64,000 nucleotides of DNA from Hoeflea_A sp963921345 (GTDB taxonomy: Bacteria > Pseudomonadota > Alphaproteobacteria > Rhizobiales > Rhizobiaceae). Below, in pieces: positions 33,348-41,357 of this stretch. The notes beneath the pieces were generated by a model. It saw only the letters and a list, made by a program, of their open reading frames with translations. It had not been told where the DNA came from and did not search any database. Numbering within the stretch: position 1 is the stretch's first letter; every line of letters begins with the position of its first letter. The DNA lies in the NCBI GenBank assembly GCA_963921345.3, contig CAWUFE020000007.1, positions 1,364,001 through 1,428,000 on the forward strand, in the 5' to 3' direction. The translations under genes and the position numbers were made by a program.

Positions 33348-33423
33348 TGAGATCATGTTGATGACGGGGCCGGAACAGCCGGCAGTTAAATCGGTTCGAT
33401 TGACACCCGTCAGCAAAAAGTTT

Positions 33424-33546
33424 CGCGGGAACATTCTCCTCCTCCCAATGTGACCGCGATTTGGCTGACACGTCTCCTCCTCCCATGTGTCAGCCGCGTA
33501 AAGTGACGCCCGCTGGACCTCCTCCCCCAGCGGGCGTTATCTTTTT
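33424..33546 (+). ncRNA. Three-hairpin small RNA with CCUCC loops (CcsR/cuckoo-like), copy 1
   Basis: Three consecutive hairpins. The first (33424-33458) pairs CGCGG and ACATT with AATGT and CCGCG around a GA/GA internal loop. The second (33463-33495) pairs GGCTGACAC with GTGTCAGCC. The third (33506-33537) pairs ACGCCCGCTGG with CCAGCGGGCGT and is followed by CTTTTT as terminator. The loops are CTCCTCCTCCC, CTCCTCCTCCC and ACCTCCTCCC, all anti-Shine-Dalgarno-like. This is the architecture of CcsR RNAs of Rhodobacter and the related cuckoo RNAs of Rhizobiales, which are found near DUF1127 genes. Confidence 0.8.
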
Positions 33547-33643
33547 GGGCCGACCGATCGTCCGCGCAGCCTTGTTCGAACGTCGAACCCCGGCCCTCCC
33601 TCACCGCTCAGCTTTGCAAAAACGCATGGCAAATTTGCAAATA

Positions 33644-33677
33644 TTGCACTGCACAATGCACGACGTAACTCCTATAT
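33644..33677 (+). promoter_or_regulatory. Promoter-like element P2 upstream of the DUF1127 gene
   Basis: TTGCACTGCACAAT (33644-33657) with CCTATAT at 33671-33677, the same spacing as P1. Additional TTGCA half-sites crowd 33612-33660. The predicted start is near 33684, about 50 bases before the DUF1127 ATG. Confidence 0.5.
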
Positions 33678-33732
33678 GTCGTTCAGCAAGCAATTGCGGA
33701 GCAACCACACACCCTTGTGAAGGATCACGAAC

Positions 33733-33876
33733 ATGCCCACTCTGAAACAGTCTTTCCAGAACTGGCGCAACTACCGCAAAACCTGCAACGAGCTGTACCG
33801 CATGTCGGACCGCGAACTGAACGATATCGGCATCGCTCGCGGCGACATTCCGTTCGTTGCACGACGCGCCAACTGA
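33733..33876 (+). CDS. DUF1127 mini-protein, copy 1
   Basis: A 47-residue basic protein, MPTLKQSFQNWRNYRKTCNE at the start, with the DUF1127 core LYRMSDRELNDIGIARGDI and C-terminal VARRAN. Related proteins in Rhodobacter (RSP_6037/CcaF1) bind RNA and are co-transcribed with CcsR RNAs. Here a three-hairpin RNA begins 13 bases after the stop, so the same operon logic probably holds. Too short for ordinary gene calling. Confidence 0.88.
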   Translation: MPTLKQSFQNWRNYRKTCNELYRMSDRELNDIGIARGDIPFVARRAN

Positions 33877-33889
33877 GTTTTCGAATTGA

Positions 33890-34006
33890 CCGGACCGTAC
33901 CTCCTCCCACGGTCCGGGAAATAGGCCGGTTGTTTCTCCTCCTCCCAAGCAACCGGCCACATTGACAACGCCCGCTGGACCTCCTCCCCCAGCGGGCGTT
34001 TTTTTT
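33890..34006 (+). ncRNA. Three-hairpin small RNA with CCUCC loops (CcsR/cuckoo-like), copy 2, 3' of DUF1127
   Basis: Hairpin one pairs CCGGACCGT with ACGGTCCGG around ACCTCCTCCC (33890-33917). Hairpin two pairs GGCCGGTTG with CAACCGGCC around CTCCTCCTCCC (33924-33958). Hairpin three (33967-34000) is nearly identical to the terminator hairpin of copy 1, with loop ACCTCCTCCC, and ends in eight T. It starts 13 bases after the DUF1127 stop, so it is probably processed from that transcript. Confidence 0.82.
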
Positions 34007-34176
34007 GTGCGATTTTGGACAGTTGCCGAGCCCGGTGCGATGAGCAATCCGGCGCCCGTCGGGGCATGCAGAATTTGCATATCAGCCCTGAAAAAATCGC
34101 ACTGATATTGCCGGAAATTTTCCTTACATAGCGCCTATCTGGTGACCTGCAAATTCACCGGAGAAAGGAGTAAAAA
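34007..34176 (+). promoter_or_regulatory. Upstream region of the second DUF1127 gene
   Basis: Contains the inverted repeat ATGCA-N5-TGCAT (34056-34070) and a weaker version of the P1/P2 blocks: TATTGCC at 34106 and CCTATCT from 34134. The ribosome site GGAGAAAGGAG lies 6 bases before the ATG. No other gene is visible. Confidence 0.35.
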
Positions 34177-34323
34177 ATGAACATTATCAAAGACTACCGC
34201 AACTGGCGCACCTACCGTCGCACGGTACAGGAACTGCGCAACCTGCCCGACAGCACGTTGAGGGACATCGGTGTCGACCGCAGTTCCATCCATCAGTATG
34301 CCCGTCGGGTCGCCGGGTACTAA
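34177..34323 (+). CDS. DUF1127 mini-protein, copy 2
   Basis: A 48-residue protein beginning MNIIKDYRNWRTYRRTVQEL, with the DUF1127 core LRNLPDSTLRDIGVDRSSI and C-terminal ARRVAGY. A very strong ribosome site (GGAGAAAGGAG) precedes it. It resembles copy 1 in layout but is clearly diverged. No CCUCC-loop hairpins follow this copy; trmFO starts 178 bp downstream. Confidence 0.87.
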   Translation: MNIIKDYRNWRTYRRTVQELRNLPDSTLRDIGVDRSSIHQYARRVAGY

Positions 34324-34500
34324 GACAATGGACCCGTCGCCAAAGGCGGCGTCGGATCTGGACCGCAAGGCTTGAGGCCGAAACGAAGCGGACAGATTCG
34401 GCGCCGTCTTGATTCCGGGGCCCGCCATCGTGGCGGATCAGACCCCAATTCACCGCAGGATCCAATTCCCATTGGCGGTGAAACGCACTAAAACTCTCCC

Positions 34501-35919
34501 ATGAAAAAATCTGACAATCCGATCCACGTCGTCGGCGGCGGCCTGGCCGGTTCGGAAGCCGCCTGGCAGGCAGCCAATTTGGGCGTGCCCGTACACCTGC
34601 ACGAAATGCGCCCGGTGCGTGGCACCGATGCCCACAAGACCGGCGGGCTGGCCGAGCTGGTCTGCTCGAACTCGTTCCGCTCCGACGACTGGCAGAGCAA
34701 TGCGGTGGGCGTGCTGCACCAGGAGATGCGCCTCGCAGGCTCGCTGATCATGGCGGCGGCGGACCGCAACCAGGTACCGGCGGGCAGCGCGCTTGCGGTC
34801 GACCGCGACGGATTTTCCGATGCGGTGACCGAAGAACTCGAACGGCATCCGCTGATCACCATTCATCGCGAGGAAATCACCGGGCTGCCGCCCGCCGAGT
34901 GGGATCAGGCGATCATCGCCACCGGGCCCCTCACCGCGCCCAACCTGGCGGAAGCCATCAGTCAGGCGACCGGCGCCGAGTCGCTGGCCTTTTTCGACGC
35001 CATCGCGCCGATCCTCTATTTCGACAGCGTCGACATGGATGTCTGCTGGTTCCAGTCGCGCTACGACAAGGTCGGTCCCGGCGGCACCGGCAAGGACTAC
35101 ATCAACTGCCCGATGGACGAAGCGCAGTACAACGCCTTCATCGATGCGCTGCTCGACGGCGAAAAGACCGAATTCAAGCAATGGGAAGGCACGCCCTATT
35201 TCGACGGTTGCCTGCCGATCGAAATCATGGCCGGCCGCGGTCGCGAGACGCTGCGCCACGGTCCGATGAAACCGATGGGCCTGACCAACGCGCACAATCG
35301 GGACGTCAAACCCTACGCCGTGGTGCAGCTGCGCCAGGACAATGCGCTCGGCACGCTCTACAACATGGTCGGCTTCCAGACCAAACTGAAATACGGCGCC
35401 CAGAAGGACGTCTTCCGGATGATCCCCGGGCTGGAAAATGCCGAATTCGCCCGCCTCGGCGGTCTGCACCGCAACACCTACATCAACTCGCCGCAGTTGC
35501 TCGATCCGACGGCCCAGCTGAAGACCCGGCCGGGTCTGCGTTTCGCCGGACAGATCACCGGCTGCGAGGGCTATGTGGAATCGGCGGCGATCGGACTGCT
35601 GGCCGGTCGCTTCGCGGCCGCGGAACGGCTGGGACAAGCCCCCTCTCTGCCGCCCGAAACGACGGCCTTCGGCGCCCTGCTCGGCCACATCACCGGCGGG
35701 CATCTGAGCTCTGACGACGAACCGGGCAAACGCTCCTTCCAGCCGATGAACGTCAATTTCGGCTTGTTTCCGCCGGTCGAGATCGTCCGGCCGGAAGGCG
35801 TCAAGCGCTTCCGCGGCAAGGACAAGGCCATCGCCAAGAAAAAGGCGGTTGCGGCCCGGGCGCTTGCCGACTGCCGCGCCTGGCTGGGGCTGGCCGAATC
35901 CGTCGACGCCGCACAATAG
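34501..35919 (+). CDS. trmFO: TrmFO, folate/FAD-dependent tRNA m5U54 methyltransferase
   Basis: Methylates uridine 54 in the T-loop of tRNAs using methylenetetrahydrofolate and FAD. The 472-residue product opens with the FAD motif IHVVGGGLAGSEAAWQAA, then HEMRPVRGTDAHKTGGLAEL, LVCSNSFRSDD, CPMDEAQYNAF, and ends with GQITGCEGYVESAAIGLLAG and FQPMNVNFGLFPP. All are hallmarks of TrmFO rather than its relative MnmG. Length is normal. It is followed 9 bp later by the crotonase gene, suggesting one transcript. Confidence 0.97.
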   Translation: MKKSDNPIHVVGGGLAGSEAAWQAANLGVPVHLHEMRPVRGTDAHKTGGLAELVCSNSFRSDDWQSNAVGVLHQEMRLAGSLIMAAADRNQVPAGSALAVDRDGFSDAVTEELERHPLITIHREEITGLPPAEWDQAIIATGPLTAPNLAEAISQATGAESLAFFDAIAPILYFDSVDMDVCWFQSRYDKVGPGGTGKDYINCPMDEAQYNAFIDALLDGEKTEFKQWEGTPYFDGCLPIEIMAGRGRETLRHGPMKPMGLTNAHNRDVKPYAVVQLRQDNALGTLYNMVGFQTKLKYGAQKDVFRMIPGLENAEFARLGGLHRNTYINSPQLLDPTAQLKTRPGLRFAGQITGCEGYVESAAIGLLAGRFAAAERLGQAPSLPPETTAFGALLGHITGGHLSSDDEPGKRSFQPMNVNFGLFPPVEIVRPEGVKRFRGKDKAIAKKKAVAARALADCRAWLGLAESVDAAQ

Positions 35920-35928
35920 GAGACCGCC

Positions 35929-36774
35929 GTGCTGGACATCACCTCAAGTTTCTTCCTTGTTGAACGGCACGGTCCGGTCGCGCGGATTTCGATGAACCGG
36001 CCGGACAAGGCCAATGGCATGACGCCGGATTTCTGGACCGAACTGCCGCGGCTGCTGGAGCTGCTGGAAAGCGACGAGACGGTGCGCTGCGCCATTTTGA
36101 CCGGCGAAGGCAAACATTTCACCGGCGGCATGGATCTCGCCGCGTTCGGCGCCATCGCCGCGCTGTTCGAGCAGGAGGCGGCCCGCGCGGCCTACGCGCT
36201 GCGCGACAAGATCCTCAAACTGCAGGACGCCTTCACGGCCATCGAGCGCGCCCGCTTTCCGGTAATTGCCGCCATTCACGGCGCCTGCATCGGCGGCGGC
36301 ATCGACATGATCACCGCCTGCGACCTGCGCATCGCCAGCGCGGACGCTTTCTTCTCGATCGAGGAAATCAATATCGGCATGACGGCGGATGTCGGCACGT
36401 TGCAGCGGCTGCCGAAACTGATCGCCCCGTCCATTGCCGCCGACCTCGCCTATACCGGCCGCCGTTTTTCGGCCGAAGAGGCGCTGCAGATGGGCCTGCT
36501 CAGCCGCCTGTCGCAGTCGCGCGATACGCTCCTGGAGGACGCGCTGGCCATCGCCGAGGACATCGCCGCCAAGTCGCCCCTTGCGATTGCCGGTATCAAG
36601 CGCAACCTCGCCTACAGCCGCGACCACGGCGTCGCCGACGGCCTCGACTACATCGCCACCTGGAACGCCGGCATGCTGCGCGGCGAAGACCTGACCCGTG
36701 CCGCCACGGCTGCCATGGCAAAGAAACAGGCCGTCTTCGACGATCTGCTGTCCGACAAGGCGCTTGTCATCTAG
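35929..36774 (+). CDS. Enoyl-CoA hydratase/isomerase (crotonase) family, ECH1-like
   Basis: A 281-residue crotonase with MNRPDKANGMTPDFW, GKHFTGGMDLAAF (oxyanion-hole region), AIHGACIGGGIDMITACDLR and FSIEEINIGMTADVGTL. The acidic residues in the last two motifs resemble dienoyl-CoA isomerases (ECH1), which act in unsaturated fatty-acid degradation, but hydratase activity is possible. Start is GTG 35929 with AGGAGA upstream. The TA of its TAG stop is the exact target of the IS630 element; the first base of the IS supplies the final G, so the protein is unchanged. Confidence 0.87.
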   Translation: MLDITSSFFLVERHGPVARISMNRPDKANGMTPDFWTELPRLLELLESDETVRCAILTGEGKHFTGGMDLAAFGAIAALFEQEAARAAYALRDKILKLQDAFTAIERARFPVIAAIHGACIGGGIDMITACDLRIASADAFFSIEEINIGMTADVGTLQRLPKLIAPSIAADLAYTGRRFSAEEALQMGLLSRLSQSRDTLLEDALAIAEDIAAKSPLAIAGIKRNLAYSRDHGVADGLDYIATWNAGMLRGEDLTRAATAAMAKKQAVFDDLLSDKALVI

Positions 36775-36877
36775 AGCGTGTCGAGGTTTTGTAGATTCGG
36801 GATTTCCTTCTGGGCGCGAATATGATTCAGAATTTTGTTGGGGCGACATTTTTTGTTTCGATTCGGGAAGATTTGTA

Positions 36878-37264
36878 ATGCCCAAGCCTCATCCTATTGA
36901 GTTACGGGAACGTGTTGTGGCCCATGTTGAAGAAGGCCATACGCATCGTGCAACGGCCGGCCATTTCAAGGTCTCCATCAAGTTCGTGAATGACATGGTC
37001 AAGCTGAAACGAGAGACCGGTTCGCTTGCTCCCAGACACAATCCGGGCAATACCGGCCACGGCAAACTTGCCCCCTACAAGGACTGGATCCGGAAGCGCG
37101 TAGAGCAAAAACGGGACATTACGCTACGACAGCTCTGCCTGGAACTGAAGGAGGAATTTGACCTGAAGGTCAATCGTTCGCCGGTCGGCCAGATGCTGCA
37201 CAGTCTCGGTCTGTCACACAAAAAAAGACACTTTATGCCAAGGAACAGCACCGCAGCGACGTGA
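36878..37264 (+). CDS. IS630 transposase, N-terminal frame (OrfA)
   Basis: A 128-residue frame with a helix-turn-helix domain (MPKPHPIELRERVVAHVEEG, FKVSIKFVNDMVKLKRETGS) and the linker that precedes the DDE core. After LGLSHKK the reading frame must shift -1 at the A7 run (37220-37226) to give KKTLYAKEQHRSDVKRNRRL, the normal continuation in this family. Unshifted, it ends in RHFMPRNSTAAT. Confidence 0.87.
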   Translation: MPKPHPIELRERVVAHVEEGHTHRATAGHFKVSIKFVNDMVKLKRETGSLAPRHNPGNTGHGKLAPYKDWIRKRVEQKRDITLRQLCLELKEEFDLKVNRSPVGQMLHSLGLSHKKRHFMPRNSTAAT

Positions 37265-37836
37265 AACGGAACCGCCGCCTCTGGCAGACAGGGCGCCTTC
37301 CTTATCTGAACCGGGCCATTGAAAGACTTGTGTTCATCGATGAGACATCCACAAACACCAAAATGACCAAGCAGACCGGCTGGGCACCGATGGGAGAGCG
37401 TCTCATTGACTTCGTTCCTCATGGTAATTGGAAGACCCAGACCCTCATCGCCGGCTTGCGGTGCCATGGTCTGGTTGCCCCTTGGGTCATTGATCGCGCC
37501 ATGAACAAAGAACTGTTCGAGCTGTATGTTGAGACCCAATTGGTCCCGGAACTCAACAGGGGCGATGTCGTGCTGCTCGACAACCTATCCTCTCACAAGA
37601 GCGAAAAGGCCAAACAGATGCTGAAGGAGGTCGGCGCCTGGTTCCTGTTCCTGCCGAAATACTCCCCTGACCTCAATCCCATTGAAATGGCCTTTTCAAA
37701 GCTCAAGGCCCATCTGAGAAAAGCCGGTGCCAGAACCTTTGACGACGTCTGGAAGGCGATCGGGCAGATCTGCCACCTGTTCTCGCCGCAGGAATGCAGA
37801 AACTATTTCAAGGCAGTCGGCTGTGAATTCACGTAA
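37261..37836 (+). CDS. IS630 transposase, catalytic frame (OrfB)
   Basis: The catalytic half carries RLVFIDETSTNTKMTKQTGW (first Asp), VVLLDNLSSHKS (second Asp) and PKYSPDLNPIEMAFSKLKAHL (Glu), a complete DDE triad of the IS630 type. The GTG at 37261 is only the formal start; the frame is open from the A7 run at 37220, and a fused protein of about 320 residues would be made by -1 frameshifting. Confidence 0.87.
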   Translation: MKRNRRLWQTGRLPYLNRAIERLVFIDETSTNTKMTKQTGWAPMGERLIDFVPHGNWKTQTLIAGLRCHGLVAPWVIDRAMNKELFELYVETQLVPELNRGDVVLLDNLSSHKSEKAKQMLKEVGAWFLFLPKYSPDLNPIEMAFSKLKAHLRKAGARTFDDVWKAIGQICHLFSPQECRNYFKAVGCEFT

Positions 37837-37927
37837 AACGAACACGCTATAGTCCGTTTCCCGAATCACATCGGGCCTTGCTTTCCGGAACCCGTCCGCG
37901 CCATTCTGCCGGACGGAGGAAAAACCG

Positions 37928-38959
37928 ATGTTGGAGCTGTCAACCGGAGCCGGCGCATTGCACGCGAGCCCGGCCTTCGAGGTCAAGGCAACGCCGGATG
38001 CCGGCATCGCTCGGGAGTGGCTGAACGCCCAGTACGCCCCGCATGAGTTGCGCTACGCCACCGGCGTCACCGATTTCGATTTCCTTCACGTGTCGGCGCG
38101 CATCAGGGAGGGTACGGCGAACCTGCTGCGCTACGGCAGCAAGGTCGACATCACCCCCGAGCCTTTTGCGGATTTCTACATGCTGGAAATGCCGCTCACC
38201 GGCGGCGCGGACCTGACGCTGAATGCCGGCAAGACGTGCTCGTCTTCGCAAGGCTGTGCGCTGTTCCTGCCGCCCCATGCGCCGCTCGAATCGCGCTGGC
38301 GTTCGGGAACCCTGCAGTTCATGCTGAAGCTGAACGCCACCCACGTGCAGCGGCGCTGGCGCGAGCTGGTACAGGACCCGCTGTCGCGGCTGCCGGGCCT
38401 GCGGCCGGTGATTTCTTTCGATTGCGCCGAAGGTTGGCGCGTGCAGCAGTCGATGATGCTGCTGTGTACCGAATTCGAAAGGAGCATGCGCAACCGGCAA
38501 CCGGCGCTGGCGACCTCTCCGCTTTCCGCCGCGGTTCTCGATTCGGTGCTCGAATATGTCCGGGTCCGGACCGGCCCGCATATCGATCCCGAAGGCAGGG
38601 TGCCGCTTCCCGCGGCCTTGCGGAGGACGCTGATTTACCTGCGCGCACATCTGTCGGACGATGTTCGGATGGCCGATCTCGTTGCCGCCGCCGGCGTCAG
38701 CGAACGAAGCCTGTTCAATCAGTTCGACGAGTTTCTCGGCACGACCCCCATGCGATATCTCGAAGCAAAGCGCCTGGATTTTGCCCGCGGCCTTCTGCTC
38801 GACCGCGCCGGCAGCGTCGCCGAGATCGCCCGCCGCGCCGGTTTCCGCCATATGGGCCGCTTCTCGCTTCGCTACAGGAAGGCCTACGGAGAAGCGCCTT
38901 CGCAGACGCTATCCGAAAGCCGCCCGCACTATCCCCATCCTGAAACAAACAGCGGTTAG
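37928..38959 (+). CDS. AraC-family transcriptional regulator
   Basis: A 343-residue regulator. The N-terminal sensor domain (about 20-200, with DFYMLEMPLTGGADL and CALFLPPHAPLESRW) is of the AraC-binding type; the C-terminal DNA-binding domain has two helix-turn-helix units, MADLVAAAGVSERSLFNQF and VAEIARRAGFRHMGRFSLRY. It heads a plus-strand run of a TrpA-like protein, a sugar kinase and a sugar ABC transporter, so it probably controls that operon. Its ligand is unknown. The IS630 element ends about 80 bp upstream and may affect its expression. Confidence 0.88.
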   Translation: MLELSTGAGALHASPAFEVKATPDAGIAREWLNAQYAPHELRYATGVTDFDFLHVSARIREGTANLLRYGSKVDITPEPFADFYMLEMPLTGGADLTLNAGKTCSSSQGCALFLPPHAPLESRWRSGTLQFMLKLNATHVQRRWRELVQDPLSRLPGLRPVISFDCAEGWRVQQSMMLLCTEFERSMRNRQPALATSPLSAAVLDSVLEYVRVRTGPHIDPEGRVPLPAALRRTLIYLRAHLSDDVRMADLVAAAGVSERSLFNQFDEFLGTTPMRYLEAKRLDFARGLLLDRAGSVAEIARRAGFRHMGRFSLRYRKAYGEAPSQTLSESRPHYPHPETNSG

Positions 38960-39019
38960 CCAAGGCAATGAGCGACCGAATCTCTGGCCGTCGACACCCG
39001 CTCCGTGTTGTCTGCAACC

Positions 39020-39787
39020 ATGGACCGACAAGACACGAGCAAGCGGACAATCGTCCCGAGCGATCGAACCCGACCGCTGCTGATCGCCTATTTTCCCGTG
39101 GGAGATCCTCGAGTTCCTCTGGATCGGCTGCCATCCTATGACCGGGCGGGAGTCGATGCCATCGAAATGGGGCTGAAGGCCAAAGATCCCTTGATGGACG
39201 GCCCGATCATCACCGGCTCGATGCAGCGGTCGATCGGCGCCGGCGCTGTTGGCGAAGCAATCGAAACGGCTCGCCGTATCCGGAACCTGGAACGGGCTCT
39301 GCCCGGCATCCTGTTTTGCTACCCCGAAACCCAGGTGAGACAGGCAGACGCCGAATGGTCGGAGTTCGATGCCGTGTTGTGTCTGGACAGCGACGAAGGC
39401 GCCAAGGACGAAATCGCAGCGCACGCCCGCAACAGGGGAACCCGGATCGTCGAGGCCGTTCCTTACGAATTCGGCGACACCGATATCGACCGGGCGCGAG
39501 CCGCCGATGCCTATGTGATGCTGCAGTATACACGCGGCAGGACCGGTCTGAGACCGCACCGCGATCCGCATCTGGCCGAACGGCTTTCCCGGCTACGCAA
39601 CGCCGGCATCGACGTGCCGATCGTCGTCGGTATAGGCCTGTCGGGCCCCGACCAGGTGCGTGATGCGATGGACCAGGGCGCCGACGGCGTGGTGATCGGC
39701 TCAAAAACGGTGCAGGCTGCGGAACTGAGTAATGCGGCGGTCGAGGATTACTTGTCCGCAATGAGAGAGGCGCTCGATCATGGCTGA
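39020..39787 (+). CDS. Tryptophan synthase alpha-like (beta/alpha)8 protein in a sugar operon
   Basis: A 255-residue TIM-barrel protein resembling TrpA: LIAYFPVGDPRVP, then AIEMGLKAKDPLMDGP with Glu49 and Asp60 at the positions of the TrpA catalytic pair (numbered from ATG 39020), and the phosphate-binding end GIGLSGPDQVRDAMDQGADGV followed by VIGSK. No trpB, trpF or trpD lies nearby; instead it overlaps a sugar kinase gene and precedes a sugar transporter. It may therefore catalyse a retro-aldol step on a phosphorylated sugar-derived substrate. A GTG at 39005 is an alternative start. Confidence 0.72.
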   Translation: MDRQDTSKRTIVPSDRTRPLLIAYFPVGDPRVPLDRLPSYDRAGVDAIEMGLKAKDPLMDGPIITGSMQRSIGAGAVGEAIETARRIRNLERALPGILFCYPETQVRQADAEWSEFDAVLCLDSDEGAKDEIAAHARNRGTRIVEAVPYEFGDTDIDRARAADAYVMLQYTRGRTGLRPHRDPHLAERLSRLRNAGIDVPIVVGIGLSGPDQVRDAMDQGADGVVIGSKTVQAAELSNAAVEDYLSAMREALDHG

Positions 39788-41252
39788 CCTGTTTCTTGGC
39801 ATCGATCTCGGCACGACATCGCTCAAGGCCGCGGTTCTCGATCAGACCGGAAACTGCCTTGCCCGCTTCGCCGAAACCCATCCCATGCAGCGGCCTGGCC
39901 CCGGTTTGGCCGAGCAGAACCCTTCCGACTGGCTGGACCTCATCGACAGATGCCTGACGTTCCTGGCGGCCGAGGGTCTCAACGACCGCATCGGTCATGG
40001 CGCGCTGACGAGCCAGGTCAACACCCACGTATTTGTGGACCGGACGGGACATCCGCTGCTTCCGGCAATCGTCTGGCAGGACACCCGCGCCTCGGCAGAG
40101 GCTGAAGAACTGGACTCACGGCTGAGCGACACGGAAAAGATTGCGCTGCTCGGGGCACCCATCCCCATCGACGCGTCGCATCCGCTGGCGCGGATGCTGT
40201 GGGTACAGCGCCACCACCCGGAAATCTGGGAGCAGACGGCCCATGTGCTCCTGCCCAAGGATTTTGCGCTGTTGCATCTGACCGGACGCGCGGTGACCGA
40301 TCCGTTGTCCAACATAGGATTGGTTGGAGAGGATTTGCGCTATGTCGACCGGATTCTGGACCTGGTGCCGGGCGCTGCGGAACGCATGGCCCCGCTCGCC
40401 GGCCTGACCGAATTGGTCGGCGAAACCGCTGCATCCACAGCCATTCCGGGCATCCGCATGGCGACGGCGACAATGGATGGCTGGGTCGGCCTGTTGGGCG
40501 CCGGCGCGGTGTCCGAAGGCGACAGCGTCTACCTGAGCGGCACCAGCGAGATCCTCGGCATCGCCTCCCATACGGTGACGAACCAGCCCGGAATCATCGT
40601 ATTCGCCGAAGCTGAAGGGATCAGGCTGCACGGTGGCCCGACGCAATCCGGCGGCGCGTCGCAGATGTGGTTCTGCGACCTCGCCAATCTCGACATCGAC
40701 GAAATGGCGCGTCTGGTCGCCGAGAGCCCACGCCGCAATCCGAGCCCGTTGTTCCTGCCGCAATTGGCGGGCGAACGCGCTCCGCTTTGGAACCCGGATC
40801 TGCGCGGCGCATTTCTCGGGCTCGACGCCGGCATGACGACAGCCGATTTCGCTCGCGGGGTCTACGAGGGCGTGGCGCTGTCCGCCCGCCACCTTCTCGG
40901 CGCGCTGGAAGCCTCCGCAAACGTGCGCTCCGATACGCTGAGATGCGGCGGCGGCGGGTTTCGGGTCGATGCCTGGGCTCAGATCCGCGCCGATATCCTC
41001 GATAAACGACTGACCCGTCTCGAAGTCAACGAGCCGGGAATCGTCGGGGCGGTCTGCCTGGCAGCGGTAGCGGCCGGCGATCATGCTACACCGGCCGAAG
41101 CCCATCGGACCTTCGCACGCTACGATCGCGTTTGGGAACCCGATCCGAAGATGCGCGGGCTGTATGACGCGCTGTTCGACGTCTACCGGGAAGCAATCGA
41201 GGCTCAGATGCAGATCACCGGCAGGATAAAGGGATTGCCGAGTGCTCCATGA
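39780..41252 (+). CDS. FGGY-family carbohydrate kinase (xylulokinase-like)
   Basis: A 490-residue sugar kinase: LGIDLGTTSLKAAVLDQ (phosphate 1), AIVWQDTRASAEAEEL, GWVGLLGAGAVSEGDSVYL (ATP-binding region), SGTSEILG, LAGERAPLWNPDLRG and RCGGGGFRVDAWAQIRADIL (adenosine motif). This places it in the xylulokinase/gluconokinase group; the sugar cannot be assigned. The start overlaps the end of the TrpA-like gene by 8 bp, implying coupling. It precedes the transporter genes by about 105 bp. Confidence 0.9.
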   Translation: MADLFLGIDLGTTSLKAAVLDQTGNCLARFAETHPMQRPGPGLAEQNPSDWLDLIDRCLTFLAAEGLNDRIGHGALTSQVNTHVFVDRTGHPLLPAIVWQDTRASAEAEELDSRLSDTEKIALLGAPIPIDASHPLARMLWVQRHHPEIWEQTAHVLLPKDFALLHLTGRAVTDPLSNIGLVGEDLRYVDRILDLVPGAAERMAPLAGLTELVGETAASTAIPGIRMATATMDGWVGLLGAGAVSEGDSVYLSGTSEILGIASHTVTNQPGIIVFAEAEGIRLHGGPTQSGGASQMWFCDLANLDIDEMARLVAESPRRNPSPLFLPQLAGERAPLWNPDLRGAFLGLDAGMTTADFARGVYEGVALSARHLLGALEASANVRSDTLRCGGGGFRVDAWAQIRADILDKRLTRLEVNEPGIVGAVCLAAVAAGDHATPAEAHRTFARYDRVWEPDPKMRGLYDALFDVYREAIEAQMQITGRIKGLPSAP

Positions 41253-41357
41253 CCGCGCTTCTATCCGGATTCTGCAACAAAGTGGCCGATCGGCCTATGC
41301 ACGGACGGGGCGTCGCCCGAATACTGGGACATAACCGAAAACGACAGGGAGGTTTTG

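Larger units (their letters stand above)
36774..37849 (+). mobile_element. IS630-family insertion sequence in the crotonase stop codon
   Basis: About 1.08 kb, flanked by TA on both sides (36772-36773 and 37850-37851), as expected of IS630/Tc1 insertion. The short inverted ends share AGCGTGT (36775-36781 and complement at 37842-37848), with further partial match inward (ATTC near both 25th positions). The transposase is in two frames. Confidence 0.8.

Noticed and set aside
33424..34006. CRISPR-like array from the repeated CTCCTCCC units
   Set aside because: The repeats are hairpin loops with different stems, spacing is irregular, and a DUF1127 gene and terminators lie among them; no cas genes.
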